Positions 62,915-64,000 of a stretch of DNA of 64,000 nucleotides are shown piece by piece; positions within the stretch are counted from its first letter, which is position 1; every line of letters begins with the position of its first letter. Below the pieces are notes generated by a model. The model saw nothing but the letters and a program-made list of their open reading frames with translations, did no database searches and was not told the origin of the DNA. The stretch covers positions 1 through 64,000 of the forward strand of contig NZ_PIZU01000005.1 of the NCBI RefSeq assembly GCF_002838065.1, read 5' to 3'. The stretch comes from Mycobacterium hubeiense (GTDB lineage Bacteria; Actinomycetota; Actinomycetes; Mycobacteriales; Mycobacteriaceae). A program made the position numbers and the translations under genes.

Positions 62915-63697
62915 GTGTCCAGTCGAGAAGACGGGCGGCTCGATGACGAGCTGCGTCCGGTAGTCATCACCCGCGGTTTCACCTCACATCCGGCCGGCTC
63001 CGTGCTGGTGGAGTTCGGCCAGACCCGCGTCATGTGCACGGCGAGCGTCACCGAGGGCGTGCCGCGCTGGCGTAAGGGGTCGGGCCAGGGCTGGCTCACC
63101 GCCGAATATGCGATGTTGCCCGCCGCGACCCACGAGCGGTCCGATCGAGAGTCGGTCAAGGGGCGCATCGGCGGGCGGACTCAGGAGATCAGCCGGCTGA
63201 TCGGGCGGTCGCTGCGAGCGTGCATCGATTTGGGCGCGTTGGGGGAGAACACCATCGCGCTCGACTGCGACGTGCTACAGGCCGACGGCGGCACGCGCAC
63301 GGCGGCGATCACGGGCGCGTATGTCGCGCTGGCGGATGCGGTGACGTGGTTGTCGGCGGCGGGCCGGTTGTCAGATCCGCGGCCGCTGTCGTGTGCGATC
63401 GCGGCGGTGTCCGTCGGCGTGGTCGACGGACGCATCCGGGTGGACCTGCCGTATTCGGAGGACGCGCGTGCCGAGGTCGACATGAACGTCGTCGCGACGG
63501 ATACCGGCACGCTGGTGGAGATTCAGGGCACGGGCGAGGGGGCGACGTTCGCGCGCTCGACGCTGGACAAGATGCTCGACGTGGCGCTGGCCGCGTGCGA
63601 CAAGCTGTTCGAGGTGCAGCGTAAGGCGCTGGAGTTGCCGTATCCGGGGGTGCTGCCGGAGTCGTCGGAGCCGCCGAAGAAGGCGTTCGGAAGCTGA
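62915..63697 (+). CDS. rphA: ribonuclease PH
   Basis: A 260-residue phosphorolytic 3'-5' exoribonuclease that trims tRNA 3' ends (Rv1340). The conserved [23 protein letters not shown] and [20 protein letters not shown], with the phosphate-binding Arg and catalytic Asp residues, are intact. The [20 protein letters not shown] segment holds the metal-binding acidic pair. GTG 62915 is the start. It overlaps the rdgB frame at its 3' end, the usual coupling of these two genes. Confidence 0.96.
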   Translation: MSSREDGRLDDELRPVVITRGFTSHPAGSVLVEFGQTRVMCTASVTEGVPRWRKGSGQGWLTAEYAMLPAATHERSDRESVKGRIGGRTQEISRLIGRSLRACIDLGALGENTIALDCDVLQADGGTRTAAITGAYVALADAVTWLSAAGRLSDPRPLSCAIAAVSVGVVDGRIRVDLPYSEDARAEVDMNVVATDTGTLVEIQGTGEGATFARSTLDKMLDVALAACDKLFEVQRKALELPYPGVLPESSEPPKKAFGS

Positions 63698-63705
63698 CCT
63701 CTCTT

Positions 63706-64000
63706 TTGGTCGCCAGCCGGAACTCTAAGAAGCTGGCCGAACTGCACCGGGTGCTCATGGCTGCCGGTGTTTCGGGGTTGACGCTGTTGTCGCTGGACGA
63801 CGTGCCGCCGTTCGACGAGGCGCCGGAGACGGGGGCCACGTTTGAAGAGAACGCATTGGCCAAGGCGCGGGACGCATTTCGTGCTACGGGGCTGCCGTCG
63901 GTGGCCGACGATTCCGGGCTGTCGGTGGACGCGCTGAACGGGATGCCGGGGGTGTTGTCGGCGCGGTGGTGCGGTCGGCATGGCGATGATGCGGCGAATA
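63706..64000 (+). CDS. rdgB: dITP/XTP pyrophosphatase RdgB, 5' part (cut by window edge)
   Basis: The first 98 or so residues of a HAM1/RdgB nucleotide pyrophosphatase (Rv1341), which removes dITP and XTP from the pool. The N-terminal nucleotide loop is VASRNSKKLAEL, followed by TGATFEENALAKARDAF (catalytic Glu region) and VADDSGLSVDALNGMPG (catalytic Asp). TTG 63706 is the first usable start in this frame. CTG 63694, overlapping the rphA stop, is a possible rare start. The rest lies beyond the window. Confidence 0.92.
   Translation, partial: MVASRNSKKLAELHRVLMAAGVSGLTLLSLDDVPPFDEAPETGATFEENALAKARDAFRATGLPSVADDSGLSVDALNGMPGVLSARWCGRHGDDAAN

Overview
The window is high-GC DNA from a mycobacterium, most likely an environmental (Mycolicibacterium-type) species. 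It carries an MspA-family porin, Mce-associated proteins, several F420-type luciferase-like oxidoreductases, NucS, the GlgE maltosyltransferase and the CysO/Mec/CysM sulfur-carrier system. From about 37 kb to the right edge, gene order follows the Mycobacterium tuberculosis Rv1318c-Rv1341 block (cyclase, nucS, Rv1322, epimerase, fadA4, thioredoxin-like, glgB, glgE, glgP, dinG, pncB, clpS, Rv1332, Rv1333, mec, cysO, cysM, rhomboid, murI, Rv1339, rphA, rdgB). PE_PGRS24 is absent. A glutaminase, a DUF3817 protein, an MspA porin and a zinc-metallopeptidase lipoprotein are interspersed. Species assignment is inference.

Bases 1 to about 37,000 form an accessory catabolic island. Left half (0-15.6 kb): a VOC protein fragment, two LLM oxidoreductases, an alpha/beta hydrolase, a beta-hydroxyacid-type dehydrogenase, an APH-fold kinase, a five-gene operon (P450, enoyl-CoA hydratase, DUF35, SDR, SnoaL-like), a Gfo/Idh oxidoreductase, aldehyde and alcohol dehydrogenases, a MaoC hydratase pair and a protein with two TetR modules in tandem. 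Right half (15.6-36.9 kb): a P450/ferredoxin/extradiol-dioxygenase operon, an AveC-family membrane protein, a single TetR, a second related P450, an LLM oxidoreductase, a PEP-utilizing mobile-domain protein with no ATP-grasp domain, a lipocalin-like protein, an acyl-CoA synthetase, SDRs, a second APH-fold kinase, a Crp paralogue, a nitroreductase, a double-length acyl-CoA dehydrogenase, an Ltp2-like thiolase-fold aldolase with its DUF35 partner, a further DUF35 protein and two Mce-associated membrane proteins.

The most interesting feature is regulatory. Two related palindrome families divide the island. A 14-bp type (about TGACATTAATGTCA) sits at 4120, 9400, 9492 and 13290. A 16-bp type (TGACAGTNNACTGTCA) sits at 18081, 19871, 22255 (weaker), 28493 and 29477. 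Nearly all sites lie in divergent gaps. Each half contains one TetR-type gene, so I infer two adjacent TetR regulons that together run the breakdown of one complex, probably alicyclic or isoprenoid, carboxylated compound: P450 hydroxylation, alcohol/aldehyde oxidation, CoA activation, dehydrogenation, hydration, retro-aldol release, ring opening. A 984-bp unit carrying the Crp paralogue is bounded by a 50-bp copy of the second operator/promoter region and looks like an insertion by duplication.

A second recurring element is a set of hairpin-forming intergenic repeats (5.26, 10.62, 21.12, 44.10 and 59.57 kb), four of them between convergent genes. No rRNA, tRNA, CRISPR array, insertion sequence or phage gene was recognised, and no gene-free stretch exceeds 300 bases.
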